NCBI RefSeq assembly: GCF_025420585.1
Contig: NZ_JAOEGB010000020.1
Coordinates: forward strand, 1 to 64,000
DNA from: Planotetraspora sp. A-T 1434
Lineage (GTDB): Bacteria > Actinomycetota > Actinomycetes > Streptosporangiales > Streptosporangiaceae
Reading direction: 5' to 3'
Length of the DNA stretch: 64,000 nucleotides
A program made the position numbers and the translations under genes. Below are positions 16,685 to 25,654 of the stretch, one piece after another. Under the pieces are notes generated by a model. It was not told the DNA's origin, made no database searches, and saw only the letters and a list, made by a program, of their open reading frames with translations. Within the stretch, counting starts at the first letter, position 1; every line of letters begins with the position of its first letter.

Positions 16685-17737
16685 GTGACGGTGACGATCG
16701 TTTACGAGACACATTCGACCACGACCGACAACGAGGCCGAGATCGCCACCGGCCAGTTGCCCGGCGAACTGTCGGCGCGAGGCCGGGAGGAGGCCGCCGA
16801 GTTGGGTGCCCGGCGCCGCGATGACGGGCTCGCGGTGGTTTTCACCTCCGACCTGCACCGGTCCGTGGACACCGCGCGCATCGCGTTCGCGGGACACGAC
16901 ATCGAGATCCGCCAGGACGCGCGACTGCGCGAGTGCGACTACGGCAGGCTGACCGCGATGCCCGTCGCACGGCTCGCCACCGAACGGGCCGCGCACATCG
17001 ACGTGCCTTGGCCGGGCGGGGAGAGCTACCGGCAGGTCGTCGCCCGCACCCGCGCCTTCCTCGACGACCTCGCCGTCTCATTCCCCGGCGCCCGAGTACT
17101 CGTGATCGCCCACTCGGCCAATCGGTGGGCCCTGGAGCACCTGCTGAACGGCCTGCCGTTGGAGGACCTCGTCGGCGACCCCTTCGACTGGCAGCCGGGC
17201 TGGACGTACCATTTGGCGACCCGGCAGGACGACAGAATCGCGACAGAGCGGATCGCGCTGACCCCGCTCACGGTCGAGGACGCCGCCGACATGGTCGAGG
17301 TGCTGGGCGACCCCGGACTGTACGCGTTCACCGGCGGATCCCCGCCGACCCTGCCGGACCTGCGAGCCCGCTACAGCCGGCTCGCCGCCGGACGGTCACC
17401 GGACGGCCGGCAGGAGTGGCTCAACTGGATCATCCGCCGCCGCTCCGACGGTCAGGCCGTCGGCACCGTACAGGCGACCGTCATGGACGAGGGACGACGG
17501 GCCGAGATCGCCTGGGTGGTCGGGCTGCCCTGGCAGCGTCAGGGCTACGCCACCGAGGCCGCGGCCGCCCTGGTCTCGTGGCTCGACGCCAGGGCCGTGT
17601 CACGGATCCAGGCCCATATCCACCCGAGCCACCACGCCTCCATGGCCGTGGCCGCCCGACTCGGGCTCACACCGACCGAGCACATCGAAGACGGCGAACG
17701 CCTCTGGCAGCGCGACCGACAGGACGACAAGCGGTGA
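16685..17737 (+). CDS. Histidine phosphatase-GNAT acetyltransferase fusion
   Basis: A 350-residue two-domain protein. Residues 1-185 are a histidine phosphatase (phosphoglycerate-mutase-like) domain: the catalytic motif reads YETHSTTTDN, keeping the His but with Thr and Ser in place of Arg and Gly of RHG. TSDLHRSVDTARIAF, LRECDYGRL, PWPGGESYRQV and the second His in VLVIAHSANRW follow. Residues about 190-350 are a GNAT domain (ERIALTPLTVEDAADMVEVLGD, and the acetyl-CoA loop GLPWQRQGYATEAAAALVSWL). GTG 16685 with GGAGG at 5 bases is preferred over ATG 16664. Substrates are unknown; the joining of the two activities is the notable point. Confidence 0.8.
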   Translation: MTVTIVYETHSTTTDNEAEIATGQLPGELSARGREEAAELGARRRDDGLAVVFTSDLHRSVDTARIAFAGHDIEIRQDARLRECDYGRLTAMPVARLATERAAHIDVPWPGGESYRQVVARTRAFLDDLAVSFPGARVLVIAHSANRWALEHLLNGLPLEDLVGDPFDWQPGWTYHLATRQDDRIATERIALTPLTVEDAADMVEVLGDPGLYAFTGGSPPTLPDLRARYSRLAAGRSPDGRQEWLNWIIRRRSDGQAVGTVQATVMDEGRRAEIAWVVGLPWQRQGYATEAAAALVSWLDARAVSRIQAHIHPSHHASMAVAARLGLTPTEHIEDGERLWQRDRQDDKR

Positions 17738-18183
17738 CGCCGCTTCGGAGGCATTAAGCCTGGGGCAGAGCGGCCGGCGACTCGGAGACCTCCTACTTGT
17801 AACGGATAGTCACGCAGCGCCCCAGTGACACAGACCGCCGCCGATCGCGTTGACGCCATTCACGCCGTTGACGAGTGCCCGATGTGGCCAGCCCCGCGCC
17901 GCACGACCTACCCGCCTACCCCGCCAAAGCTCCCGTGTCGCGCGGCATGTCGGAACCCCAGCTAATTCAGGTTTCCGCAGCTCAATGGGGCTGTTACGGC
18001 TTGTTGTCGAGCGGGTGTTCGGATAACATCGAGGCAGCCGTTGGGTGAGCTTAGTAGGCGGGTGCCGGTTCGGGTGCCATGCGCCATCAGTGATGAAGCC
18101 TTTAACCGTGTTGAGCGTGATCGCGGGAAGGCCCCGGGTCGGCCGGGGTGGTCGTCTTCGTCTCCTGGTGGGAGGTGCCTGCT
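17738..18183. other. 446-base stretch without a gene
   Basis: No coding region was accepted here. The only candidate signals are GATAAC (18022-18027) with TTGTTG 15 bases upstream as a weak promoter for the HNH gene. No structured RNA or repeat was noticed. Confidence 0.5.
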
Positions 18184-20169
18184 TTGTTCGTGTCCCCCGA
18201 CGACCCGTTCGCGGGCGCCTGCGGTGCGACGGGTGCCGGGCCGGAGGCCGGGCGGGAGATGGGGGCGGAGCCCGCGACGGCGGCCGAGGCGTTGGCGATG
18301 GTCCAGGCCGGGCTGTCGTTCCTGGTGGGTGACGATCCTGCCGGTCAGCCGTCGGCGGTGGTGGCCGAGCGGTTGATCGGCCTGGAGGAGGCCGCGCGGC
18401 GGATGTGCGCGGCCCGGGCGGCGGCGCTCGCGGCGTTGGAGGCCGGGCGGGGGTTCGAAGACGACGGGCAGAGCGGGCTACGGCCGTGGCAAAAGCTCAT
18501 CTTGGGTGTCGATGACGATCAGGCCCGGCGTGACGGGCTGCGCGCCCGGCGGTTGCGGGAGCATCCGCGCTTGTGGCAGGCGCTGGCCGAGGCGGCGATC
18601 TCCCCGTCGATCGCCGACCGCATCCTGGCCTGGGTCGCACGGCTGCCGCGCGAGGTCCGCGCGTGGGCGTGCGCGGTGCTCACCGACACCGCCCGGATCG
18701 GCGGCGTCAGCGAGGCCGACCTCATCAAAGTGGCCGGGGAGATGCTGCGCCGGGCCCGCCCCGAGCCGGGCGATGACGGCAGCGGCAACCACGTCACGGT
18801 GGCCGCGACGGTCGACGGCGTGGGCCGCATCAACGGCAGCCTGTCGGCCGACACCACCGAACTGGTCACCATGGTCCTTGCCGCGCTCGGCAAACGCCAG
18901 GGACCCGACGATGGGCGCAGCACGGGTGAGCGGCATCATGACGCGCTGCGCGAGGCGATGGCCCGGCTGGTCGATTCGGGCATGCTGCCCGAGGCGGCCG
19001 GGCGCAAGCCGCGTATCGAGGCCACCTTGGACCTGGCCGCCCTGCGCCGCCTGCCCGGCGCCGAGGGGGCCGAGCTGGCCTGGACCCGGACCCGGTCGGC
19101 CTGGCTGGCCCACGCCCTGTCCTGCGACGCCGGCATCCAGGGCATCGTCACCGCCCACCCCGTCGGCCCCGCCCGTCTGATCACCCTCACCCACGCCCTG
19201 ATCGACACCCTCACCCAGCACGGCTGGCTCCCGCCCGCCCATCCGGCCGGCCCCTCCCCCGTCCCGGCACCACCCCCGCCACACCCGAGCCGGCCCGACG
19301 CGCAACACCCCAACGCCGTGCACACGGAAGGCCCATGCCCACGTACAGACCGAACACAGGCAGGCGGACAACCGCCGGGCGCGGCAGGCCCAGGCGCGAC
19401 GAGACACGGTACGTCGCCCGGCCCCGCTGAGACCAGCACGGTAAGAGCGGCCGCCAAGCCAGCGGCGTTCGACGCGCTGCCCGCTGCCGAGCAGGCCGCC
19501 CTGATCGAGGAACTGCTGGCCTGGGCCGCCGAAGCGCTGTCCGGCCCCGCCGGGCTCGGCTCCTGCCTACGGGCGACTCTGAACGCCACCCTCACCACCC
19601 CCGGCAGCAGCCGCGTGGACGACAACCCAACCCACCACGGGGACCGGTTCGCCGACGGCCTCACCGGCGGCCGCAGCGCGAGTGCCGGCTCCCAAGGGTA
19701 TGGAGGTCAGGGGCGCGGAAGCGGCCAGGACCGTGGCGAGCACAGGTGTGGAAGCGGCGCCGAGTGCGGAGACGGCGAGGATTGGGACATCACTGCCACC
19801 GCCGAGGTGGCCCGGGTCCTGCTCGCGGCCACCCGGGGCAAAAGCCTCATCCTGGACGTCTCCGACCCCGAAGACGCCGTGCCCTACCGACTTCGGCGAG
19901 CGGTCGAACTCCGCGACGGCCGATGCCGCTGGCCGGGCTGCGACACCCCCGCCACCAGGGCCCAAGCGCATCACATCATCGAACGCCACGACGGCGGCCC
20001 CTCCACCATGGCCAACCTCGTCCTGCTGTGCGCCCGCCACCACCTGCACTTCGTCCACCGACTCGGCTGGACCATCCGGCTCAACGCCGACGCTTCGGTC
20101 ACCGTCACCAGCCCAACAGGAAAGACACTCCACAACCCCGCCCCCACACCACCTCATCAAAGACGGTGA
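18184..20169 (+). CDS. DUF222 / HNH endonuclease-domain protein (13E12-repeat type)
   Basis: A protein of about 661 residues. The N-terminal two-thirds are the DUF222 region common in actinomycetes and in mycobacterial 13E12 repeat proteins (IGLEEAARRMCAARAAALAAL, then ARRLREHPRLWQALAEAAIS). A long Pro/Gly/Ser-rich low-complexity segment (about 355-535) separates it from a C-terminal HNH domain with RDGRCRWPGCDTPATRAQAHHI and LVLLCARHHLHFVH. HNH proteins of this type are often multicopy; a nuclease role is known for the fold but not shown for this family. The start is uncertain: TTG 18184 has GGAGG at 8 bases, while GTG 18190 or 18175 are possible. Confidence 0.75.
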   Translation: MFVSPDDPFAGACGATGAGPEAGREMGAEPATAAEALAMVQAGLSFLVGDDPAGQPSAVVAERLIGLEEAARRMCAARAAALAALEAGRGFEDDGQSGLRPWQKLILGVDDDQARRDGLRARRLREHPRLWQALAEAAISPSIADRILAWVARLPREVRAWACAVLTDTARIGGVSEADLIKVAGEMLRRARPEPGDDGSGNHVTVAATVDGVGRINGSLSADTTELVTMVLAALGKRQGPDDGRSTGERHHDALREAMARLVDSGMLPEAAGRKPRIEATLDLAALRRLPGAEGAELAWTRTRSAWLAHALSCDAGIQGIVTAHPVGPARLITLTHALIDTLTQHGWLPPAHPAGPSPVPAPPPPHPSRPDAQHPNAVHTEGPCPRTDRTQAGGQPPGAAGPGATRHGTSPGPAETSTVRAAAKPAAFDALPAAEQAALIEELLAWAAEALSGPAGLGSCLRATLNATLTTPGSSRVDDNPTHHGDRFADGLTGGRSASAGSQGYGGQGRGSGQDRGEHRCGSGAECGDGEDWDITATAEVARVLLAATRGKSLILDVSDPEDAVPYRLRRAVELRDGRCRWPGCDTPATRAQAHHIIERHDGGPSTMANLVLLCARHHLHFVHRLGWTIRLNADASVTVTSPTGKTLHNPAPTPPHQRR

Positions 20170-20252
20170 CACGCGCAGACAAGCTGACGTGCGGCGTCCG
20201 CCTTGAAGTCGCCTATCCCGACGAGCCGGCGTCGTTGTAGCGGTCCAGCAGT

Positions 20253-20276
20253 CCCCGGACTGCTCACCGTCCGGGG
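20253..20276. terminator. Hairpin between convergent HNH and oxidoreductase genes
   Basis: CCCCGGAC, an 8-base loop and GTCCGGGG form a perfect 8-bp stem in the gap between two convergent genes (ends 20169 and 20413). There is no clear T-run, as is common in high-GC genomes. Confidence 0.5.
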
Positions 20277-20412
20277 CGGAGCATCGTCGGGTCAGCCGGA
20301 GTCGAGGTGGCTGCGGCTGTGTCGAAGGGATGTATCCGCCGGAACCAGGAACACAGGTGGGGCGGGTGAGCTGGTGATGATCTGGGCCCGAGGAAGTGAG
20401 GCAGGGCGGAGC

Positions 20413-21321
20413 TCAGGGTTGAAGGACGTACCTTCCACGCACGCCACCCTTTGCGACCTCGCGGTGGGCGGAGGAGACCTGGTCGAGCGGTACGACGGCG
20501 TGCACGCGAGCCGGAAGGCGGCCGCTCGCGGTGGCGTCGAGGAGCTGCGTAAGCCGGGCACCGTCGGGCCGTGTCACCACCACGCGGACGGTGATGCCAC
20601 GCTTTTCTGCAGGCGCCGCACCTGGTTGCACGCCGACGAACAGGCCGCCGTCGCGGACGAGGGCGATGCCCTGTTCCTGGAGTGCGGCGCCGTCGGCTAC
20701 CGCGTCCCAGCCGGGCGTCGCTCGTGTGGTGAAGGTGGCGCCGAGGCTGCGCACGAACTCCTCGTCCTGGGTCCGGGCCAGTCCGGTGACCCGCCAGCCG
20801 CGGTCCTGGGCGAGTGAGATGACGTACCCTCCGACCGCGCCCGCGGCGCCGGTCACCAGCAGGCTCCGGCCTTCGCCGTCGCCGAGCAGGTCGACCAGCT
20901 GGGCTGCGGCCAGGCTGTTGAGAGGGACGGTGGCTGCCGTGGCCAGGTCGAGACCGCCGGGCACGAGTGCGGTGTCGTTCGCCGACACGACCAGCTGCTC
21001 GGCGTAGGTGCCGAAGTCGCGGTCAAACCCGTCGACCAGCCCCGCGACCCGGCTGCCGACCGAGAGGTCCACGTCCGGGCCGGCTGCGGTGACGGTGCCG
21101 GCGAAGTCCCAGCCCAGACCGGTGTGGTGGGGCTGGTTGATCAGCCCGCGCCCGTGGAACACCCCGGCGGCGACCGCCAGGTCGACGGGGTTGACCGCAG
21201 CCCCGGCGATCTCGACCCGGACCTGACCCGGGCCCGGCTCGACGATGGGCACGTCAATGATCTCGATGGAGTCAGGACCGCCCGGGGTGCGGACGACCGC
21301 GGTACGGAAGGTGGTGGACAT
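20413..21321 (-). CDS. Zinc-independent MDR/quinone-oxidoreductase-like NADPH reductase
   Basis: A 302-residue medium-chain reductase: N-terminal GroES-like domain (VEIAGAAVNPVDLAVAAG, GLGWDFAGTVTAAGPDV) and a Rossmann domain with LLVTGAAGAVGGYVISLAQDRG. The zinc ligands of alcohol dehydrogenases are absent, as in quinone oxidoreductases (QorA-like). It would reduce quinones or enones with NADPH. ATG 21321 has a perfect AGGAGG at 5 bases. It is divergent from an HxlR regulator with a palindromic site between them, so it is probably induced by electrophiles or oxidants sensed by that regulator. Confidence 0.87.
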   Translation of the reverse strand: MSTTFRTAVVRTPGGPDSIEIIDVPIVEPGPGQVRVEIAGAAVNPVDLAVAAGVFHGRGLINQPHHTGLGWDFAGTVTAAGPDVDLSVGSRVAGLVDGFDRDFGTYAEQLVVSANDTALVPGGLDLATAATVPLNSLAAAQLVDLLGDGEGRSLLVTGAAGAVGGYVISLAQDRGWRVTGLARTQDEEFVRSLGATFTTRATPGWDAVADGAALQEQGIALVRDGGLFVGVQPGAAPAEKRGITVRVVVTRPDGARLTQLLDATASGRLPARVHAVVPLDQVSSAHREVAKGGVRGRYVLQP

Positions 21322-21386
21322 ATTGCCTCCTGTGGAGAAACCAGAGCTGCTGCACCACAATGGACGGGTAAGTCTCCAACGGGAAG

Positions 21387-21406
21387 TACGCACTTCGAAG
21401 TGCGTA
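21387..21406. promoter_or_regulatory. 20-bp perfect palindrome, likely HxlR operator
   Basis: TACGCACTTCGAAGTGCGTA is a perfect inverted repeat in the 114-base gap between the divergent reductase and HxlR genes, 30 bases upstream of the regulator start. HxlR-family dimers bind such dyads and commonly repress the neighbouring oxidoreductase. Confidence 0.72.
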
Positions 21407-21435
21407 TGCCACCGAGCGGTAGGAAGGAGCCACCG

Positions 21436-21876
21436 ATGCCGACCATGACGGCGGCCCAGCAACGGGCGCAGGCGAAGCTGGAGTACGACGCCTTCCTGGC
21501 GAGCTGTCCGAGCCGCCAGCTCCTGGACCGGATCTCCGACAAATGGGTGTCCCTGGTCCTGGCGGCGCTCGGCAGCGACGGCCCGAACCCCGGCAAAGAC
21601 TGCGCCGGCCAGCCACGGTCGATGCGCTACTCCGAACTCTCCCGCCGGCTGGCCGGAGTCAGCCAAAAGATGCTCACCCAAACGCTGCGCACCCTCGAAC
21701 GGGACGGCCTGCTCACCCGCACGGTGACACCGACCGTGCCAGTCACAGTCACCTACGAGCTGACCGACCTCGGATACTCGCTCCACCACCTCATGCGCGG
21801 CATCAAGGTATGGGCGGAGACACACATGGACGAGGTGCTCGCCAACCGGGAGAAGTACGACACCCGCACCACCTAG
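21436..21876 (+). CDS. HxlR-family winged-helix transcription regulator
   Basis: A 146-residue HxlR regulator: CPSRQLLDRISDKWVSLVLAAL is the defining first helix with the redox-relevant N-terminal Cys, followed by the wing MRYSELSRRLAGVSQKMLTQTLRTLERDGLLTR. The Cys in SCPSR matches the sensing Cys of YodB/HypR-type proteins, which respond to quinones, aldehydes or disulfide stress; a second Cys lies in GKDCAGQP. ATG 21436 has AGGAAGGAG upstream. It is divergent from the NADPH reductase it probably controls. Confidence 0.88.
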   Translation: MPTMTAAQQRAQAKLEYDAFLASCPSRQLLDRISDKWVSLVLAALGSDGPNPGKDCAGQPRSMRYSELSRRLAGVSQKMLTQTLRTLERDGLLTRTVTPTVPVTVTYELTDLGYSLHHLMRGIKVWAETHMDEVLANREKYDTRTT

Positions 21877-22087
21877 CCGGCATTGATCGCCACCAGCCCA
21901 GGCACGAAACATTCGGGCTTGCATCATCATGAAGCCGGGAACCACGCCCGCCTGATTTACACCGGGATCCGGAGGCTACCCAGCAGCGGGGCTACTGCAG
22001 CACGACCCCAAGAACAGCCCTTATCGCAAGGCAGTCGCAATTACATAGACTTGGCATAAAGTGGTCATGGTCCAGTAGTGTGATCTT

Positions 22088-22597
22088 GTGACCAGAGACT
22101 TCACCGTGTTCCCGGCTTCATCTGGCGATGGGGACGTAGTGGGCGAGATCCACGCGGAGTCATGGGAGGCCGCCTATGCCGGCTTCTTCCCCCCGGAGTT
22201 CTTCGCCGAGGCGGTAAGACACCGGCGTAACAGATGGCATGACGTACTCGCCGAGGTCAAGGGCACTGTGTTGCTGGCCGCGCTGGATGGGCGACCGCTG
22301 GCCTTCTCCTACTTCGGCTCCTCGCCGACGCGACCGGAGTCGGCGGAGATCTTCGGTTTCTACGGGCACCCCGATGGCTGGGGAAGTGGTGTCGCGAGTG
22401 TCCTGATGACCGCTTCCTTGGACAGGATGCGCGAGAACGGCTTCAGGCGGGCCCATCTGTGGACGCTCCGTGACACGCCTCAGTCGCGCCGCTTCTACGC
22501 CAAGAGCGGCTTCTCCGAGTCAGGTGCGGTCCGCGACCACGACTTCGGTGACGGCAACCCGGTCCAGCAGGTCGAGTACGAGCTGATCCTTCAGTGA
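22088..22597 (+). CDS. GNAT-family N-acetyltransferase
   Basis: A 169-residue single GNAT domain. The acetyl-CoA-binding region is YGHPDGWGSGVASVLMTASLDRMRENG, followed by AHLWTLRDTPQSRRFYAKSGF, the typical motif B of the family. The substrate is unknown. The start is GTG 22088 with no obvious ribosome site. It is monocistronic. TTGGCA about 35 bases upstream could be a promoter element. Confidence 0.8.
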   Translation: MTRDFTVFPASSGDGDVVGEIHAESWEAAYAGFFPPEFFAEAVRHRRNRWHDVLAEVKGTVLLAALDGRPLAFSYFGSSPTRPESAEIFGFYGHPDGWGSGVASVLMTASLDRMRENGFRRAHLWTLRDTPQSRRFYAKSGFSESGAVRDHDFGDGNPVQQVEYELILQ

Positions 22598-22789
22598 CAG
22601 CCCAAGAAGCCCACGGTCACGAAGCCCCGACGGCGACCTTGCGGGCGGGTCAGAGATAACAGTCCGGTAAGGGGCGGCGGTGCACCGTCTGCCAGGATCC
22701 GTCAAAGATCGCGCGAGTGCGGTGCCGGGCCGTCGTGGGTCTGGTACGTCTTACCTCGCGGCTACTTCTGTCAGATTCACCTCAGCCGC

Positions 22790-22927
22790 ATGACCGACGG
22801 CCCAAGGGTGCCGCCTGTCGTACTGCTCGCCGTTGATCTGGTGATCTTGACGTTGCGTGAGTCGCGCCTGCAGGTACTGCTCGTCGAGCCTGGCATCGAG
22901 CCGTACAAGGACACCCACGCACTGCTC
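22790..22927 (+). pseudogene. N-terminal remnant of a Nudix hydrolase gene
   Basis: The translation MTDGPRVPPVVLLAVDLVIL followed by TLRESRLQVLLVEPGIEPYK matches the first beta strands of actinomycete Nudix hydrolases (usually LAVDxVxLTLRxxxLxVLLVxRGxxPF). The Nudix box never appears; after DTHALLHRR the sequence loses similarity. The frame stays open into the next gene, so the remnant is likely a 5' fragment left by a deletion. A residual translated leader fused to the FAD protein cannot be excluded, but that gene has its own good start. Confidence 0.55.
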
Positions 22928-23092
22928 CATCGGCGTATTTCGAATGAGTCACACGGCCTCGACCAGTGCTTCCGGAGCGTGATCGGCGATAGCGTACCCA
23001 CTGATTACTCGATCCGCTCCACGGGAACGACGCGACCTCGGTCAAGTCTTCCGGTTTTCGCCGGCCATGCCAGAGAGGACAGGGGTCGTAAG

Positions 23093-24961
23093 GTGAAATG
23101 CGCCGACCGAAACCGCAGAGTTGCCATTGTCGGAGCGGGCCTGGGAGGTACCGCCACCGCCATCCGCCTTCTTCGTTTTGCCAGGGAGCCCTTGCAGGTC
23201 GTGTTACTCGAGCGGCGTCCCCAATATCGGGGCGCCGGGGTGGCGTATCACCGGGCAGGCAACCACTGGCACCACGTTTTCAACATCCAAGCGGGCCGCA
23301 TGTCAGTGTTCCGGGAGGACGTCGACGACTTCGTGCTGTGGGCCAACCACGAAGCCGACCGAACCGACTGGCCCGCGGAATGGCGGAACTTCGAGTTCAC
23401 CGAGTCCGGGCCCGCTCCCCGCCGAATCTACCCCGACTATCTCGCCAGCCGCCTCGCCGAAGCTGCTCGTGAAGCGTCGGAAGGCGTGACCCTGGTCGAA
23501 GCAGGCGGCGAAGTGGTCGATCTGGAATTCCTCGGTGACCACGTTCACGTTGTCGTCGGCAATTTTTCCTCGCCGGCAGGTGACGACGAAACCGACCGAG
23601 CGGTCCTCGAAGCCGACCACGTCATTCTCGCGACTGGCCTCGAGACGAAGCAACCATCTTTTGCGGCCGGCGTGACGGACCATCCCTCGTTCATACGGCA
23701 CCCGTACTCGGAGATGGGGATAGAGCGAATTCTCGGCCTTCGGCGGGACGCCGTCGTGGCCATCGTCGGTACGCTGCTCAGCGCGTACGACTCGGCGACG
23801 CTTCTCCTGCGCCGCGGCCACAGGGGAAAGATTTACATGATCTCGCGCTCCGGCTTGACGCCCCGGACCTATCCCCCGGATCATCAGCACCGCGTCCTCA
23901 GCTTGCCGCCCCCTCAACTCCACGGTGACGTCTACGAAGGGCGGAAGGATTTCGTTCGGCGGTTCAAGGACGAATGGGAGCGGGCCTGCGCCACCGTCGC
24001 CCACAACTATCCCGAAGTGTCACCAGATGTGATAACAGAACGAGTCGCCAAATCGTGGGAGCCCTATCTGCCCGAAATCCTGGAGCGCGTACCGTCTTCC
24101 GATCTCCGCGCGCTCCTCGACAGCTACGGAAGCTTGCTGGCCATACTGCGAGTGGGCGCTGTGGCTTATACGACCGAGATAGTTGATGCCGCGATGGCCG
24201 ATGGCGGGCAGGTCATCCGCACCGCCGGAAGAGTCGAAGAGATCCGCACCACTGAGGCGGGCACGCTGGTCCTGTCCGTCGCAGGGCAGGCTTCGGCGCA
24301 GACTATCGAGGCTGATCTCGTGATCTCGAACTTCGGACGGGAGTCCGACTACGAGCGCGTTGACTCAACGCTCTGGGGGAACCTCCTGAGGAAAGGAATC
24401 GCCTTACCGCATCGGCGCACCGGACGGGGAGTTGAGGTGGACAGCCGCGGCCACCTCGTCGGACCGGAGGGCAACCCATCTGGCCCGATCTTCGTGGTAG
24501 GCGGTCCGCGCGAGGGCGACGAGATCGTTCGATACGGGCGAACGGGGGCGTTCGCGTTCAACCTCGCCGCGATCAAGAACCACTCGGTGGAGGTTGCGGC
24601 CACCGTGCTGCACGAACTTGAGTCCTGTTACGACGAGCAGGCCGACGATGTAGCCGCGACGTTGACCCGCACCCCGGATGAGGAGGCGAACGAGGCGGCC
24701 TTGCATGCGATCATGCTCGACGTGCGGAGAATGGCCGCTCGGCGGCGCCGCGACCGCCAAGCCCTGGAGGCCCGCCTCGAAGAGAGCATTCAGACGCTTC
24801 GGACCATCACGACTCGGAACGGCGGCATCTCCGCCACGAATCACGCATTGCGGTTCGCCGTAAACGCTGCTGCCACCGTGAAGCTGAAAGACCTGTCCGT
24901 GACGCCGCGAGATCTCCGTTCCATTCTTGGACTTACGGAACCGACGGAATCGAGTAGCTGA
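23093..24961 (+). CDS. FAD/NAD(P)-binding protein (NAD_binding_9 type)
   Basis: A 622-residue protein with an N-terminal dinucleotide-binding motif RVAIVGAGLGGTATAIRLLR, VVLLERRPQYRGAGVAYH, and a later VVAIVGTLLSAYDSATLLLRRG for the second nucleotide. ILATGLETKQP fits the ATG motif of flavoprotein monooxygenase-like proteins. Family members are poorly characterised oxidoreductases. The last 100 residues are charged and helical (MAARRRRDRQALEARLEES). GTG 23093 is preceded by AGGGG at 7 bases and excludes the Nudix remnant. It has lower GC codon choice than the neighbouring core genes, hinting at transfer. It could act with the downstream PEP-enzyme-like gene, but this is only proximity. Confidence 0.75.
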   Translation: MKCADRNRRVAIVGAGLGGTATAIRLLRFAREPLQVVLLERRPQYRGAGVAYHRAGNHWHHVFNIQAGRMSVFREDVDDFVLWANHEADRTDWPAEWRNFEFTESGPAPRRIYPDYLASRLAEAAREASEGVTLVEAGGEVVDLEFLGDHVHVVVGNFSSPAGDDETDRAVLEADHVILATGLETKQPSFAAGVTDHPSFIRHPYSEMGIERILGLRRDAVVAIVGTLLSAYDSATLLLRRGHRGKIYMISRSGLTPRTYPPDHQHRVLSLPPPQLHGDVYEGRKDFVRRFKDEWERACATVAHNYPEVSPDVITERVAKSWEPYLPEILERVPSSDLRALLDSYGSLLAILRVGAVAYTTEIVDAAMADGGQVIRTAGRVEEIRTTEAGTLVLSVAGQASAQTIEADLVISNFGRESDYERVDSTLWGNLLRKGIALPHRRTGRGVEVDSRGHLVGPEGNPSGPIFVVGGPREGDEIVRYGRTGAFAFNLAAIKNHSVEVAATVLHELESCYDEQADDVAATLTRTPDEEANEAALHAIMLDVRRMAARRRRDRQALEARLEESIQTLRTITTRNGGISATNHALRFAVNAAATVKLKDLSVTPRDLRSILGLTEPTESSS

Positions 24962-25054
24962 AGCGGAGATGCCGTCGCCCGCAGCGGGCGTGGGTTGCCC
25001 TTTATCGCCTTACTCCCTTATCTTGGACCGGTCGTTCCAGGATGGAGGTTCGCG

Positions 25055-25654
25055 ATGCCCGACATCAAGCACTTCGACCCGGAGGTGGCGCTGGACCAGA
25101 TGGTGCGCCTGTTCTGGGAGCGCGGCGCCGATGTCACCGGCATCGCCGAGGTCGTGCAGGCCACCGGGCTGAGCCGGTCCAGTCTGTATGCGACCTTCGG
25201 CGGCAAGGAGCGGCTGCAGGCGGCCGCGCTGCGCCGCTACCTGGAGCGGTGCTCGCGGCCGGTGTTCGACGCACTGGCCGCCGACGGACGGGGCCTGCCC
25301 GCCATCGCCGGCTTCTTCGAGCAGTTGGTGGCGGCGCGCTGTGCGGGTGAGCGCGCCCGCTGGGGCTGCCTGGTCACCAACACGCACACCAGTGCCGCCC
25401 GTGAGGTTTCCGAGATCCGGCAGGTCCTGGACGCGCACCACGCCGCCCTGCGGGCCGCGATGCGCGCCGCGCTGGAGGCGGCACGTGACCGCGGCCAGGT
25501 ACGGCCCGGCCTGGACCTGGAGGCGGGTGCCGAGACGCTGGCGCTGCTGGCCTACGGGGTCAACCTGCGTTCACGGGCCGGCGCCAGGGCGGCCGACCTG
25601 CTGGCCGGGGCGCGAGCCGTCCTGGACGGGTTCACCACCACTGAGGAGAGATGA
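25055..25654 (+). CDS. TetR-family transcription regulator
   Basis: A 199-residue TetR protein: helix-turn-helix at about 20-52 (VTGIAEVVQATGLSRSSLYATFGGKERLQAAAL) and a helical ligand-binding domain that resembles the AcrR-like C-terminal domain with RWGCLVTNT. ATG 25055 has GGAGG at 7 bases. Its stop overlaps the start of the AhpD-like gene (ATGATGA), so it is cotranscribed with its probable target. The inducer is unknown but is likely an electrophile or oxidant given the partner. Confidence 0.88.
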   Translation: MPDIKHFDPEVALDQMVRLFWERGADVTGIAEVVQATGLSRSSLYATFGGKERLQAAALRRYLERCSRPVFDALAADGRGLPAIAGFFEQLVAARCAGERARWGCLVTNTHTSAAREVSEIRQVLDAHHAALRAAMRAALEAARDRGQVRPGLDLEAGAETLALLAYGVNLRSRAGARAADLLAGARAVLDGFTTTEER

